In this document: positions 1 through 9,738 of the stretch, piece after piece
Numbering within the stretch: the first letter of the stretch is position 1
Layout: each line of letters begins with the position of its first letter
Assembly: GCA_964472195.1 (NCBI GenBank)
Contig: CAYYJH010000002.1
Span: forward strand, 8,018-72,017
Direction: 5' to 3'
From: BS750m-G4 sp964472195
Lineage (GTDB): Bacteria > Bacteroidota > Ignavibacteria > Tepidaquicellales > Tepidaquicellaceae
DNA length: 64,000 bases
The notes under the pieces: generated by a model
What the model was told of the DNA's origin: nothing
Databases searched by the model: none
The model's input: the letters and a program-made list of their open reading frames with translations, nothing else
Program-made: the position numbers and the translations under genes

Positions 1-311
1 TCTTGTGGTAAAGGTCTGTTGTAGTAAATCCAATCCCAGAGATAATAAAATACATCCTCGGTGTACCAGGCAATGAGCCCCAGCAATACAGCCCAATGAA
101 CCGTGAATGCACAGGCAATGAAAATTGCAATATAGATCGAGGAACATATCAAAACCCATTGTGGATATTTAAAAATTGGATTGATAGCAGAATATGGTTT
201 GTCTTCTCTTTTGAGCTTTTCTTTAGCTCCTTTCTCCAATAACAGAAAATCGAATGTACCCGAAATAAAATATCCTAATAATATTAATCCAAAAACAGTA
301 AAAAATAACAT
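1..311 (-). CDS. Membrane protein, N-terminal part (cut by window edge)
   Basis: Reading the minus strand from ATG at 311-309 gives an open frame to the window edge, about 103 codons. It starts MLFFTVFGLILLGYF and contains at least three hydrophobic stretches: residues 1-20, about 52-75, and about 75-95 rich in Trp/Tyr. A charged loop (KGAKEKLKREDKPY) lies between the first two. This is an integral membrane protein whose family I do not recognise. No clear Shine-Dalgarno precedes the ATG, which is usual for many genes here. The 3' end lies outside the window. Confidence 0.6.
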   Translation of the reverse strand, partial: MLFFTVFGLILLGYFISGTFDFLLLEKGAKEKLKREDKPYSAINPIFKYPQWVLICSSIYIAIFIACAFTVHWAVLLGLIAWYTEDVFYYLWDWIYYNRPLPQ

Positions 312-418
312 TATATTTAATTATTTAACAACTCAGTGTTTCAGACAATAAATAAAATAATCATGTTCTCTGTTTGATGATGTCTTTTTTAACAAGTCTT
401 ATTAAAGGTCTTAGTTTT

Positions 419-1324
419 TTAATTAACAGATCCTTTCCGTTTGATAGTATTTCTAAGCATTGCCTTCAACAACTTCGAATAATATAAAAACTTTTCGCTT
501 GTTTTCCAGTACGCTTCTGAACCTTTGGTGAACCCAACGTTCAGTGAGTTTTTTAATGATACGACACCTTCGTTACCTGCATAATAAGTTCTTCCTTTTC
601 CAACGAATTTAGCTACGTGTGCATCACTACTTCCTGTAACACCAACGTTGATATGTTTTTCATTCATTGATTCAACAGCTGCAATGTTATATTTGACTCC
701 CCTTCCTGGGACAGCATTGGTACATTCAATAGCATCGAATGGAATATCTTTAATCAAATCTCCGCAGCCAAGTTTAATAGATAATACTTTCTCAATTAAT
801 TGTGGAGTGTAAGGATGATGCGCAATCGCTAATCCCCCCTCTTCGTGTATCAGTTTGACTGTTTCTTTTGCACTCAAATTCATTGGAAACTTCTTCATAA
901 CAAACAACGCACCAACATGACCGTCCTTTGAAGAAATTTCTGTGCCCGGGACTACTGCAATAGGGAGCCTTCTTTCATGCACTCGTCTGCGAGCTTCAAT
1001 AGCTCCTTCAATTTCATCATGATCTGTTATTGCAATAGCATCTAATCTCAAACAAATCGCTCTTTCAAGAACCTTATCTAAATCGTCACCATCAGACCAT
1101 TGTGTATGAACATGGAGATCTGCTACATTTTGAAGTATCACACCTGCTTTATTTTTTATTCCAACCAATTTAAGCTTCGGTAAATAATATCGTTCATAAT
1201 TAGTTGGCGACCATATTTGAAGATTTTCAACTTTCGATAAATCTTTTAGCGGATCTTTTTCGAATGATTTTAACTCTTCAAAATCTCTTGAAATTTGTTC
1301 TAATTCTTTTTCATTTCGATTCAT
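419..1324 (-). CDS. PHP-domain metal-dependent phosphoesterase
   Basis: A 301-residue protein whose residues ~68-290 form a PHP (polymerase and histidinol phosphatase) domain. Metal-ligand motifs are visible: DLHVHTQWSDG (~69-79), ITDHDEIEG (~99-107), a Glu in PGTEISS, AHHPY (~168-172) and SSDAH near 233. Stand-alone PHP proteins hydrolyse phosphate esters, often 3',5'-nucleotides or short oligonucleotides; the substrate cannot be read from sequence. The first ~65 residues are a charged, family-unrelated extension without a signal peptide, so it is probably cytoplasmic. It lies 45 bp downstream of comM on the same strand and may be cotranscribed. Confidence 0.85.
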   Translation of the reverse strand: MNRNEKELEQISRDFEELKSFEKDPLKDLSKVENLQIWSPTNYERYYLPKLKLVGIKNKAGVILQNVADLHVHTQWSDGDDLDKVLERAICLRLDAIAITDHDEIEGAIEARRRVHERRLPIAVVPGTEISSKDGHVGALFVMKKFPMNLSAKETVKLIHEEGGLAIAHHPYTPQLIEKVLSIKLGCGDLIKDIPFDAIECTNAVPGRGVKYNIAAVESMNEKHINVGVTGSSDAHVAKFVGKGRTYYAGNEGVVSLKNSLNVGFTKGSEAYWKTSEKFLYYSKLLKAMLRNTIKRKGSVN

Positions 1325-1369
1325 ATCGTTCGCCCTCTCGTTTGATAAAATAAAGAGATTTAATTAATA

Positions 1370-2902
1370 CTATTCCATCCAGCTTGTCCTATCAAGACTT
1401 CTGTATTGAATTGCTTCACTAATATGAGCAGAAGATATTCTCTCTTCACCATTAAGATCAGAAATTGTCCTGCTGACTTTTAGAATCCTGTCATAAGCTC
1501 TTGCTGAAAGACCAAGCTTAGTTATCGCCATTTTCATTAAATCCTCGCTCTCAGAATCAATACTACAAAACTCTTTGATTTCTTTTGACGTCATATTTGC
1601 ATTTGCATAAATCCCTTTCTTTCCTTCAAATCTTTTCAATTGTATTTTTCTGGCTCTTATTACTCTTTGCTTTATAACATCTGACTTTTCCGATTCTTTT
1701 TTACTCGATAGTTCCTGATAATTAACAGGATTTACATGAATGTGAATATCTATTCTGTCTAATATTGGTCCTGATATTTTTGAAAGATATTTTTGTATTT
1801 CATAATCGGAATACATCTCTGCTTCCTTTAGAGTACCTGCGGGGGTAGGGTTCATCGCTGCAACTAACATAAAGTTGCATGGATACTGAACTGATATTTT
1901 AGAGCGGGAAATCGTAACAACCCTATCCTCGAGTGGTTGCCTCATTACTTCGAGAACATTCTTCTTGAATTCGGTCAATTCATCAAGGAACAAAACTCCA
2001 TTATGTGCAAATGAAATTTCTCCTGGTTTTGCATTCGGACCACCACCCACAATTGCAACATCGCTTGCTGTATGATGCGGCGAACGGAAAGGTCTTGTTG
2101 AAATTATCGAAGTATCCGAGGGTAATAAACCAGCTATCGAATGTATCTTCGTTGTTTCAAGAGCTTCTTCTATGGTTAGTGATGGTAGAATTGAAGGAAG
2201 ACGTTTAGCGAGCATTGTTTTCCCCGATCCGGGAAGTCCGATCATAATAATATTGTGACTTCCGGCAGCAGCAACTTCCATTGCTCTTTTTACTTCTGCC
2301 TGTCCTTTAACGTCGGCAAAATCTACAACATAATTTAGATGTTTTTCAAATATTTCTTTTGCGTCAACTTTAAATGGGTCAGGTTTAATATCGTCATTAA
2401 GAAAATCGATAACCTCACGAAGTGTTTCAAAAGGATGAACATCTATGTTTTCTACTATTGCTGCTTCATTTGCATTATCCACGGGTAATATTATGCCTTT
2501 AAAATCATTCTTCTTGGCTTCAAGCGTAATAGGTAAAACCCCTGGTACATGCCTTAACCTTCCATCTAAAGAAAGCTCTCCTATAAATACATAATCGTGA
2601 AGTTTTTGTGGAGACACCTGAGAAGTTTCTGTTATAATACCTATTGCAATTGGAAGGTCAAAACCGGAACCTTCTTTACGAACATCAGCAGGAGCAAGAT
2701 TTATTGTGATCCTCTTGATAGCTGGAAACAGGAACTCTGAATTCTTGATAGCTGCAGAAACCCTCTCTCTTGATTCTTTGACAGCATTATCTGGAAGACC
2801 AACGACTGAAAATGTATGAAGCCCCTTTTCAATATGTGTTTCAACTCGAATAACATAAGCATCAACTCCATAAGTCGCAGCTGTGAATATTTCTGATATC
2901 AT
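1370..2902 (-). CDS. comM: YifB/ComM family Mg-chelatase-like AAA+ ATPase
   Basis: A 510-residue, full-length YifB/ComM protein. The N-terminal ChlI-like fold (residues 1-170) has the family phrases SVVGLPDNAVKESRERV and INLAPADVRKEGSGFDLP. The AAA+ core has a Walker A GLPGSGKTMLAKR (~222-234) and a Walker B-like LFLDELTEF (~304-312). A C-terminal Mg-chelatase lid ends near residue 500. Characterised ComM proteins are hexameric helicases that promote branch migration in natural transformation. Many carriers are not known to be competent, so a role in DNA recombination is family knowledge rather than shown here. It sits 38 bp downstream of der on the same strand. Confidence 0.93.
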   Translation of the reverse strand: MISEIFTAATYGVDAYVIRVETHIEKGLHTFSVVGLPDNAVKESRERVSAAIKNSEFLFPAIKRITINLAPADVRKEGSGFDLPIAIGIITETSQVSPQKLHDYVFIGELSLDGRLRHVPGVLPITLEAKKNDFKGIILPVDNANEAAIVENIDVHPFETLREVIDFLNDDIKPDPFKVDAKEIFEKHLNYVVDFADVKGQAEVKRAMEVAAAGSHNIIMIGLPGSGKTMLAKRLPSILPSLTIEEALETTKIHSIAGLLPSDTSIISTRPFRSPHHTASDVAIVGGGPNAKPGEISFAHNGVLFLDELTEFKKNVLEVMRQPLEDRVVTISRSKISVQYPCNFMLVAAMNPTPAGTLKEAEMYSDYEIQKYLSKISGPILDRIDIHIHVNPVNYQELSSKKESEKSDVIKQRVIRARKIQLKRFEGKKGIYANANMTSKEIKEFCSIDSESEDLMKMAITKLGLSARAYDRILKVSRTISDLNGEERISSAHISEAIQYRSLDRTSWME

Positions 2903-2940
2903 ACTATAAATTTAACAATTAATAATCAACAATACAAACT

Positions 2941-4305
2941 TTAATTTTTTTTCTTAAACACCAATCCGACAGGAACTCCTTTAAAACCAAAGTGTTCTCT
3001 GATTTTTTTCTCAAGAAACCTTTTGTAGTTATCCTTAATCAGCTTTGGCTCATTCACAAAAAATGCAAAGATTGTAGGAGCAGACTTTAGCTGAGTAATA
3101 TAATTTATTTTTACCTCCCTGCCTCTTACAGAAGCCGGGGGAGTATTTTTAATCTCCTTTAGAAGAGTTTCATTCAGCAAGCTAGTTTTAACAATTTTTT
3201 TCCTTTCATCATAAATTACTTTAGCTTCTTCTATTACTTTATGAATCCTCTGCTTTGTTAAAGCTGATACAAAAATAAACTTTAGGAAGGTATAACTTTT
3301 TAAATGCTCGGTTATTTTCTGTTCGAATATTTTAGATGTCTTTGTGTCTTTCTCTATCAAATCCCATTTATTAATAACGATCAGTAGTCCCTTTTTGTGT
3401 TTTATCACATCCTCAATTATTCTTACATCGGATTTATCGAGTTTAAAAACAGCAAGTATTATATCGGATGATTTACTCATTGTATCAATTAATAGCTTCG
3501 CGTCGATAACAAGTATGGCAACATCACATCTTTGAATTGATTTATATGTTCTTATTGTAGAAAAGAACTCAAGAGACTCACTCTTTTTAATTTTATTTTT
3601 TTTTCTTAATCCAGCTGTATCAATAAATACAATTTCATCACCATAATATTTAATCACAGAATCTATGGAATCCCTTGTCGTTCCGGGAATATCAGTAACA
3701 ATATTCCTATCCTCTTTCAATATCGCATTTATAATCGATGATTTCCCTGAATTAGGTCTGCCTATAACTGCATACTTTATTCTCTCATCTTCTTTTTCTT
3801 CAACCTCCATGAAGTCTTTTATTACAATATCAAGCAGGTCACCAACATTTCTTCCCGAGAGAGCAGAAATTCCTATGGGGTCTCCAAGTCCCAGAGAATA
3901 AAAATCAAAAGATCCCAAATCCCGCTTATCATTATCAACCTTGTTTACTACTAAAACTATTTTCTTGTTTCCACCATATTTTCTTAACAAGTTTGCAACT
4001 TCATGGTCGTAATGATGACTACCACTTGAAACATCAACAACAAACATAATAACATCAGCTTCATCTACCGCTAAAATAATTTGTTCACGTATTGCTTTGT
4101 CAAATTTTTCTTCAGAGTCCGGTATAAAACCACCCGTATCTATCAATAAGAATCTTTTCCCTGTCCAATCTGCTTCTTCGTAATTTCTGTCCCTCGTAAC
4201 ACCGCTCATCTGATGTACTATTGCAACCCGTCTCCCAACAATTCTATTGAACAATGTAGATTTTCCTACATTCGGTCTTCCTACTATAGCAACAATATTC
4301 TTCAT
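2941..4305 (-). CDS. der: Ribosome biogenesis GTPase Der (EngA)
   Basis: A 454-residue double GTPase. The first G domain shows GRPNVGKST (~9-17), DTGG and NKVD. The second shows GRPNSGKSS (~182-190), DTAGLRKK and NKWD. A C-terminal KH-like domain (~365-454) follows. Der is essential for late 50S subunit assembly in bacteria. The length matches the usual 435-490 residues and all G motifs are intact. The gene is divergent from the antiporter gene across a ~170 bp intergenic region that must hold both promoters. It heads a likely minus-strand run der-comM-PHP. Confidence 0.96.
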   Translation of the reverse strand: MKNIVAIVGRPNVGKSTLFNRIVGRRVAIVHQMSGVTRDRNYEEADWTGKRFLLIDTGGFIPDSEEKFDKAIREQIILAVDEADVIMFVVDVSSGSHHYDHEVANLLRKYGGNKKIVLVVNKVDNDKRDLGSFDFYSLGLGDPIGISALSGRNVGDLLDIVIKDFMEVEEKEDERIKYAVIGRPNSGKSSIINAILKEDRNIVTDIPGTTRDSIDSVIKYYGDEIVFIDTAGLRKKNKIKKSESLEFFSTIRTYKSIQRCDVAILVIDAKLLIDTMSKSSDIILAVFKLDKSDVRIIEDVIKHKKGLLIVINKWDLIEKDTKTSKIFEQKITEHLKSYTFLKFIFVSALTKQRIHKVIEEAKVIYDERKKIVKTSLLNETLLKEIKNTPPASVRGREVKINYITQLKSAPTIFAFFVNEPKLIKDNYKRFLEKKIREHFGFKGVPVGLVFKKKN

Positions 4306-4477
4306 AGTAAGAAAAATTAATTCTTAATCTGAACTCTTTCAATGTACTAAATAGAAGTCTAATTGTATAATTATGAAATTAAGACCTTTGTTAACATATA
4401 AATTTGATTGTAAATATATTATTTTATATTCATTAAACTTAATATTAAAATCTTATACTCCAAAGATTAATCGAAGA

Positions 4478-5434
4478 ATGATAACCTATATACTTTTCGT
4501 TATTGGTTTTGTAATATTAATAAAAGGAGCAGACTTACTCGTTGACGGTTCTTCTTCACTTGCACGAAAGTTCCATGTTTCAAATTTAGTAATTGGCTTA
4601 ACACTTGTTTCTTTTGGTACCTCAGCCCCGGAGTTAATTGTTAACATAGTCGCAAGTTTAGAAGGCAAACAAGATATTGCAATAGGAAATATACTCGGCA
4701 GCAACATCGCAAATACACTTCTGATTTTGGGTATCTCTGCATTAATTTATCCATTAGTTGTTCACAGGAGTACAGTCTGGAAAGAAATTCCCTTTAGCGT
4801 TTTAGCCGTTTTAGTTCTTGGATTTCTTGTCAATGACGTAATATTCGGAGGTGAAGAAACAGCACTACTTTCAAGAAATGATGGTTTAGTTCTTTTAGCT
4901 TTATTTGTAATATTTATGTATTATACATATTCAATAGCAAAAGATCACCATGAACAAAGCGACATCGAGATAAAAGAATTGAGTGTTCTTAAATCAATTA
5001 TATACATTATACTTGGAATTCTAGGTTTGGGATTCGGGGGTCCTCTGATAGTCGACGGTGCTGTTAAAATTTCTAAGAATATTGGAATGAGTGAATCATT
5101 TATGGGATTGACCATAATTGCTTTAGGAACATCACTTCCTGAACTTGCTACTTCAGCAGTCGCAGCTTACAAAAAAAATTCTGATATTGCTATCGGGAAT
5201 GTAGTTGGTTCAAATATTTTTAATGTCTTATGGATTCTCGGTATCAGTTCACTAATAAAACCTCTTACATTTAACTCATCTAATATTTCTGACCTTTACA
5301 TGGTAGTTTTTGTAAGCATTATTTTATTCTTATCAATTTTTGTGGGTAAAAGACACTCGATTGGGCGGCTTGAAGGAATATTCTTCTTATTGATTTATGT
5401 TTCATATATTATATACCTTGTCTATAAAGGATAA
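4478..5434 (+). CDS. Calcium/sodium antiporter (CaCA family, YrbG-like)
   Basis: An inner-membrane cation antiporter of about 318 residues with two inverted alpha-repeats. The first is GTSAPELIVNIVAS...GNILGSN near residues 48-80. The second is GTSLPELATSAVAA...GNVVGSN near 230-262. These acidic motifs form the ion-binding sites of the CaCA superfamily. About ten hydrophobic helices are visible. The frame is open from 4373, but I chose ATG 4478 because MITYILFVIGFVILIKGADLL is the usual family N terminus; the 35 upstream codons look non-coding. It is followed 27 bp later by the macro-domain gene. Confidence 0.9.
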   Translation: MITYILFVIGFVILIKGADLLVDGSSSLARKFHVSNLVIGLTLVSFGTSAPELIVNIVASLEGKQDIAIGNILGSNIANTLLILGISALIYPLVVHRSTVWKEIPFSVLAVLVLGFLVNDVIFGGEETALLSRNDGLVLLALFVIFMYYTYSIAKDHHEQSDIEIKELSVLKSIIYIILGILGLGFGGPLIVDGAVKISKNIGMSESFMGLTIIALGTSLPELATSAVAAYKKNSDIAIGNVVGSNIFNVLWILGISSLIKPLTFNSSNISDLYMVVFVSIILFLSIFVGKRHSIGRLEGIFFLLIYVSYIIYLVYKG

Positions 5435-5461
5435 CTTATTTTATTTAATTAAAAACATGTT

Positions 5462-5980
5462 ATGAAAGATAAGAGGTTATCAATAATTATTGGAGATATT
5501 ACAGAACAGAAAGTCGATTCGATTGTAAATGCGGCAAATACAACTCTGCATGGTGGTGGTGGAGTAGATGGAGCAATTCACAGAGCTGCCGGTCCTGAAC
5601 TTTTAGAAGAATGTAAAACACTCGGAGGGTGTCTGACGGGTGAGGCAAAGATTACAAAAGGCTATAACCTTCCTGCTAAATTTATAGTACATACAGTCGG
5701 TCCAATTTGGAGTGGAGGATTTAATAATGAAGAAGAAAAATTAGCAAATTGTTACAGAAATAGTCTTAAGTTAGTTGAGAAATATAATATTAAGACAATT
5801 GCCTTTCCATCAATTAGTACGGGTGCATACAGGTTCCCAATCGAGAAAGCTGCAAAAATCGCTGTCCGAGAAATCCGTGAATTCCTTATGAAATATGATA
5901 CACTTGAAAAAGTTTTTGTAGTATGTTTCGATGAGAATACATACGATAATTATATCAAGATTCTTTATAAAAGCAAATAA
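5462..5980 (+). CDS. Macro-domain protein, O-acetyl-ADP-ribose deacetylase-like
   Basis: A 172-residue single macro domain of the YmdB/MacroD type. Visible landmarks are the GDIT start, [24 protein letters not shown] (Asn and Gly-rich ligand loop, ~residues 22-45), HTVGPIW (~75-81), and the second ligand loop [13 protein letters not shown] (~117-129). MacroD-type enzymes bind ADP-ribose and remove it from acidic side chains or hydrolyse O-acetyl-ADP-ribose. There is no signal peptide, so it should be cytoplasmic. It may be cotranscribed with the antiporter 27 bp upstream, with no functional link evident. Confidence 0.92.
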   Translation: MKDKRLSIIIGDITEQKVDSIVNAANTTLHGGGGVDGAIHRAAGPELLEECKTLGGCLTGEAKITKGYNLPAKFIVHTVGPIWSGGFNNEEEKLANCYRNSLKLVEKYNIKTIAFPSISTGAYRFPIEKAAKIAVREIREFLMKYDTLEKVFVVCFDENTYDNYIKILYKSK

Positions 5981-6003
5981 ATTTGTGTACTAATAACAAA
6001 TTT
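5979..6003. terminator. Possible bidirectional AT-rich terminator hairpin
   Basis: An inverted repeat AAATTTGT (5979-5986) / ACAAATTT (5996-6003) sits right at the stop of the macro-domain gene, between two convergent genes. The stem is AT-rich and lacks a strong T tract, so its activity is uncertain. Confidence 0.3.
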
Positions 6004-6067
6004 AGAATTCATATTTCAAGCTGTAGCTCCGTAATGTGCTGTTCGGGAAATTTTAAAGAAGCGTGTC

Positions 6068-6751
6068 TTAAAATCTATATTTAAGCAAAGTCCATATTCC
6101 AATTACTCCATCAAGCCACTTTATTTTTTTACCATCCTCACGTGATCGTGGAACATAAGTGATTGGAACTTCATGTATCTTAATTTTTTTTCTAAGAACC
6201 TTCGATGTAACTTCTGCACAAAACTCAAACCCTTTACTTTCAAGATTAATATCTTTTAAGACATCTGTTTTCAAAACTTTGTAACATGTGTAAGCATCAG
6301 TAATTCGAGAACCATACAGAATATTAGACAACCAGCTCATAAAAAGAACTCCCCAGTAATAAATTATAGATGATCTTGGATTACGTGTAAGATTACGTGA
6401 ACCATAAACAACCTTAACACCTGTATTGGAAAAAGGTTCTAAAACTTTACGGTAATTATCTTCAGGGTCATATTCCAGATCAGCATCCTGTATCAAAACA
6501 ATATCCCCTTCTACTGCTGACAATCCCGTTCTGACTGCCGATCCTTTGCCTTCATTTTGTTTATTATGCAAAATTTTCAAGGGCAAATGGTCATCTTCAT
6601 TCATCTTGTCAAGAATTTCCTTCGAACGATCGTCAGAACCATCATCTACAACTATTATCTCTTTTACCAAACCCGTTCTATAAACTCTTCTTATTATTTC
6701 ATCGAGGGTTTTCTCTTCGTTAAAAACTGGTATTATAACAGATAGCTGCAA
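6068..6751 (-). CDS. GT2 family glycosyltransferase (polyprenyl-phosphate sugar synthase-like)
   Basis: A 227-residue GT-A fold transferase. It begins QLSVIIPVFNEEKTLDEII and has the nucleotide-binding VVDDGSDD (~33-40), the metal-binding QDADLEYDPED (~91-101) and a late YKVLK/FEFCAEVTSK region typical of dolichyl-phosphate mannose synthase-like enzymes. These transfer a sugar from a nucleotide donor to polyprenyl phosphate at the cytoplasmic face of the membrane. There is no C-terminal membrane anchor. The apparent start is TTG at 6751; no ATG lies upstream in frame at a sensible distance. Its neighbour is a polytopic GT-C-like protein that could use the lipid-linked sugar. Confidence 0.88.
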   Translation of the reverse strand: MQLSVIIPVFNEEKTLDEIIRRVYRTGLVKEIIVVDDGSDDRSKEILDKMNEDDHLPLKILHNKQNEGKGSAVRTGLSAVEGDIVLIQDADLEYDPEDNYRKVLEPFSNTGVKVVYGSRNLTRNPRSSIIYYWGVLFMSWLSNILYGSRITDAYTCYKVLKTDVLKDINLESKGFEFCAEVTSKVLRKKIKIHEVPITYVPRSREDGKKIKWLDGVIGIWTLLKYRF

Positions 6752-6795
6752 AATATTTTTTGTTAATAATTAGTTAACTCTGCTTACAAAAATTT

Positions 6796-8796
6796 TTAGT
6801 ACGATATTCCCGTTTGTGATTCGAGATATTTAACTTTTTCCTTTAGCTGTTCATCATCAGGATTATTCAACAAATAAATGCGATAACAGTAAATAGCTTT
6901 ATTAAAATCTTTTCCAATAAAATAAATGTTTCCAAGATTATTATAAAGATTCATTTGAAACTTATCTAAACTGCCGTTAGCATTTTTTATTATATTTAAA
7001 TAGACGATTTCAGCAGTTCTGAAATCTTCACATTCTATTGCATACAGTGCAAGATTAGAGAGTCCCGTATAATTCTTTTTCTTTTCATAAAAGCCACTTA
7101 CCCAATTGCTGATTCGTGACTTTGGTTTTATTTTAAATACATCGGTAATCTTTTCTTCTGTAATATTAGTATCAAACCCATTTAAAACTAAGACATCCTC
7201 AAGATTAATACCGGGAACGTTCGTAGCATAATCATTTCTCGCATAGACGATCGAGTTTTTATCTAAGTATATCATTCTCCAATCCGGCAGCGTTCTCAGT
7301 AATGATGACCAGTTGTTAGCAAAAGCATGATTGTATGCAATAAGCTGCGGTTCATATTTATCAATCAAAAATTTCAAACCACCTTTATTTAAACTATTTT
7401 GATACTCGGTATAAAATTCTTCTTTAATAACTTCAAGCCTGCCATCAATGAAAACAGGCTGATGAAGCGCCCAAACAAACCAGCTGCCAAATCCAAGCTG
7501 ATTTATTAACCTGCCATCTAACTTGTTTTTTACTAAAAACTCAGTAGATTTTATAGGTAAAATATTTTCATTGAGTCCTATACCAAAATCAATCCCCATA
7601 TTGTATGACGCAAAGTAAGCATTGTTGTAAACTCTAAGAGCAATCATTATTAGAACCACCGTCAGAACGTATGGGGCAAACTTTGAAATATTCTTGTATT
7701 TTATTATTAATTTCCTAAACCAAATATTATCAGAATAAAGACCGTTAATCGAGATTGCGATTATATTAACTGCATAGATTATAAAAATCGGGATGTTACG
7801 AATTTGTGAATAAGATATAAAAAAGAATGCAACCAGGATCAGAAATTCATGGAGCTTTCTTTTTTTTATAGTTATTAGAAAAAGAGAGAAACTTAATATA
7901 CATATAGCATAATATATAAAGACCTCAAAATAAAAATTTTCAAGATCACCGGTAATATTAAACGGTGAAGCAAACTCACTAATTGTCACATTAAAGATGT
8001 TGGATGACTCCAGACGTGTAAACAAATAAAACGGTTGAAGAACAATCTTTTCGAAATATGGATTTAAAAATGTTACCAAGAAAGATGCAGCCGACCATTT
8101 AATAAGATACGTATCAAATCTTTTCTCGTGTATCCATACTGATATAAAATACGCTCCTATTATAAATAATCCCAGTATAAACAAACTCTGCACATTAACC
8201 CAAAACACCATCACAATCGGTAATAAAAACAATAGTCTTTTCTTGAAATAAAAATATTGATCCAAAAGTATTAGCACCAGCAATATTCCAATCCATGTCA
8301 ATATTTCAGGACGAAAATGAAACCTGATCTGCATCGATAGAAGAGCAAATAACAATATTAAGACAGACAACCCGGTTTGCACTCCATCAAACATCATACG
8401 CTTATACAATAAATAAAATACGATTAAAATGAAAACTGTGTTCATAAGCGTTATGCCTGTATAGCTAAAAAGATTGTAAATCCCATAAACCATTACCTGG
8501 TAAAGCCAGTGCATGTCCACGTATTCATTGTTATTAACAGTGTATGTATATACGTCCTTATCCGGAACAGATAGATTTTCTGTGATCCATTGACCTCCCC
8601 GAAGATGAAAACCGATATCGTAATTATAGATTGTCCGGAATGAAAATAATATTATAAGGATAGTCAAGAATACTAACGGCAAAAACCATTTTGTTCTAAA
8701 CAGCTCTTTCCAATTAGTCTTATATGATAGAATTGATGAATCTAATTCTTTTCTTTTTATTGAAGGATATTCTGATTTTAAATTCTTTTTTTTCAA
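6796..8796 (-). CDS. Polytopic GT-C-like membrane protein with C-terminal TPR
   Basis: A 666-residue protein. A basic N-terminal tail is followed by about 10-12 hydrophobic helices (residues ~35-405), then a soluble region with a TPR-like end (~570-660, NLGNIYFIGKDFNKAIYCYR). The first periplasmic loop contains the pattern DIGFHLRGGQWITE...PDKDVYTYT, which resembles the acidic loop of GT-C glycosyltransferases and related 'D.GFH...G' membrane proteins. No acceptor or donor can be assigned. The start is TTG 8796, with a stop a few codons upstream and no earlier ATG. It lies 44 bp upstream of the GT2 gene on the same strand. Confidence 0.72.
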   Translation of the reverse strand: MKKKNLKSEYPSIKRKELDSSILSYKTNWKELFRTKWFLPLVFLTILIILFSFRTIYNYDIGFHLRGGQWITENLSVPDKDVYTYTVNNNEYVDMHWLYQVMVYGIYNLFSYTGITLMNTVFILIVFYLLYKRMMFDGVQTGLSVLILLFALLSMQIRFHFRPEILTWIGILLVLILLDQYFYFKKRLLFLLPIVMVFWVNVQSLFILGLFIIGAYFISVWIHEKRFDTYLIKWSAASFLVTFLNPYFEKIVLQPFYLFTRLESSNIFNVTISEFASPFNITGDLENFYFEVFIYYAICILSFSLFLITIKKRKLHEFLILVAFFFISYSQIRNIPIFIIYAVNIIAISINGLYSDNIWFRKLIIKYKNISKFAPYVLTVVLIMIALRVYNNAYFASYNMGIDFGIGLNENILPIKSTEFLVKNKLDGRLINQLGFGSWFVWALHQPVFIDGRLEVIKEEFYTEYQNSLNKGGLKFLIDKYEPQLIAYNHAFANNWSSLLRTLPDWRMIYLDKNSIVYARNDYATNVPGINLEDVLVLNGFDTNITEEKITDVFKIKPKSRISNWVSGFYEKKKNYTGLSNLALYAIECEDFRTAEIVYLNIIKNANGSLDKFQMNLYNNLGNIYFIGKDFNKAIYCYRIYLLNNPDDEQLKEKVKYLESQTGISY

Positions 8797-8970
8797 ACTC
8801 TACCTAATACATTCGAAATTTTATGAAGATGTGTGGGTGGAAATATTTTCTAATAACAACTTAGAATACACAACTTTGCGAATATAAATATTTATTTAAG
8901 AAAATTAAATGCTCACAACTCTATCGATTATTAAGGATGTGATTGTGTCTTTAGCATTCTTATAAATGAA

Positions 8971-9738
8971 CTAATGTTTCGAGGATTTTTTCAGTTTGCG
9001 TATTTTGTATTTTTTTCTAATTAAAAACAAATCAATCCATAATTGAAAGAAGTATTTGATTTTTACTTTTGAATCGCTTTTATTAATCCATTTTTTGAGT
9101 GGTATTTCTAACATTTTTTTTAAGGCTTGATCTTTTCCATACAGATTAATCTTTCGAGCGAATAACTCTACATCAAATAACCATCTGGATATAAACGGCT
9201 CTTCAAATAATAGTAAAGATAACTCTTTAGTAAAGACCTTGCAACCGCATTGAGTATCGTACACTTTTAATTCTAAAATATTAGATATAAAGGTTGCAAT
9301 AATTCTACCAGCAAAGTGCCGGGAATATTTTCGCTCAATCTTAGCCCCTATAATCATTATTCTCGACCCAAAACAAAATTCTATATCTTCTTTTATATAT
9401 CCTGACAATCTAATACACTCCTTAAAAGGTGTTGATAAATCAGCGTCAAGATAAGCAATGTATGAATAATTAATGTTATTGCTGCAATATAGAATCCCCT
9501 TTCGTACCGATTCAGCTTTTCCAATGTTTTCAGTATTTGATAAAATATGAATACACTCTTGATTTTGAGATTTGATTTGGTTAAGAATCTCCAGAGTATC
9601 ATCTGTAGAACCGTCATTAACAAAGCAAATTGTATTAGAGGGATATTCTTTCATGAATGAGAAAAATTCGCTCAACGGTAACCTATTTCCCTCATTATAA
9701 CATGGAATTACAAAACATATATCTTTATCTAAGTTCAT
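8971..9738 (-). CDS. GT2 family glycosyltransferase (ALG5-like)
   Basis: A 255-residue GT-A transferase. It begins MNLDKDICFVIPCYNEGNRL and has FVNDGSTDDT (~39-48), YLDADLSTPF (~94-103), FGSR (~122) and a QCGCKVF segment. This order resembles dolichyl-phosphate beta-glucosyltransferases and bacterial relatives. It lacks membrane helices. Its ATG overlaps the stop of the upstream gene by one base (TAATG at 9736-9740 on the minus strand), so the two are almost certainly translated from one message. The pairing of a lipid-sugar synthase with a GT-C protein repeats the arrangement at 6.1-8.8 kb. Confidence 0.87.
   Translation of the reverse strand: MNLDKDICFVIPCYNEGNRLPLSEFFSFMKEYPSNTICFVNDGSTDDTLEILNQIKSQNQECIHILSNTENIGKAESVRKGILYCSNNINYSYIAYLDADLSTPFKECIRLSGYIKEDIEFCFGSRIMIIGAKIERKYSRHFAGRIIATFISNILELKVYDTQCGCKVFTKELSLLLFEEPFISRWLFDVELFARKINLYGKDQALKKMLEIPLKKWINKSDSKVKIKYFFQLWIDLFLIRKKYKIRKLKKSSKH

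Noticed and set aside
4373..4477. N-terminal extension of the antiporter
   Set aside because: It would add 35 residues unrelated to the family and without a ribosome site; ATG 4478 gives the standard N terminus.
5981..6067. Possible tRNA or small RNA between the macro-domain and GT2 genes
   Set aside because: No cloverleaf, no conserved T-loop sequence in the right context; only a weak AT-rich inverted repeat.
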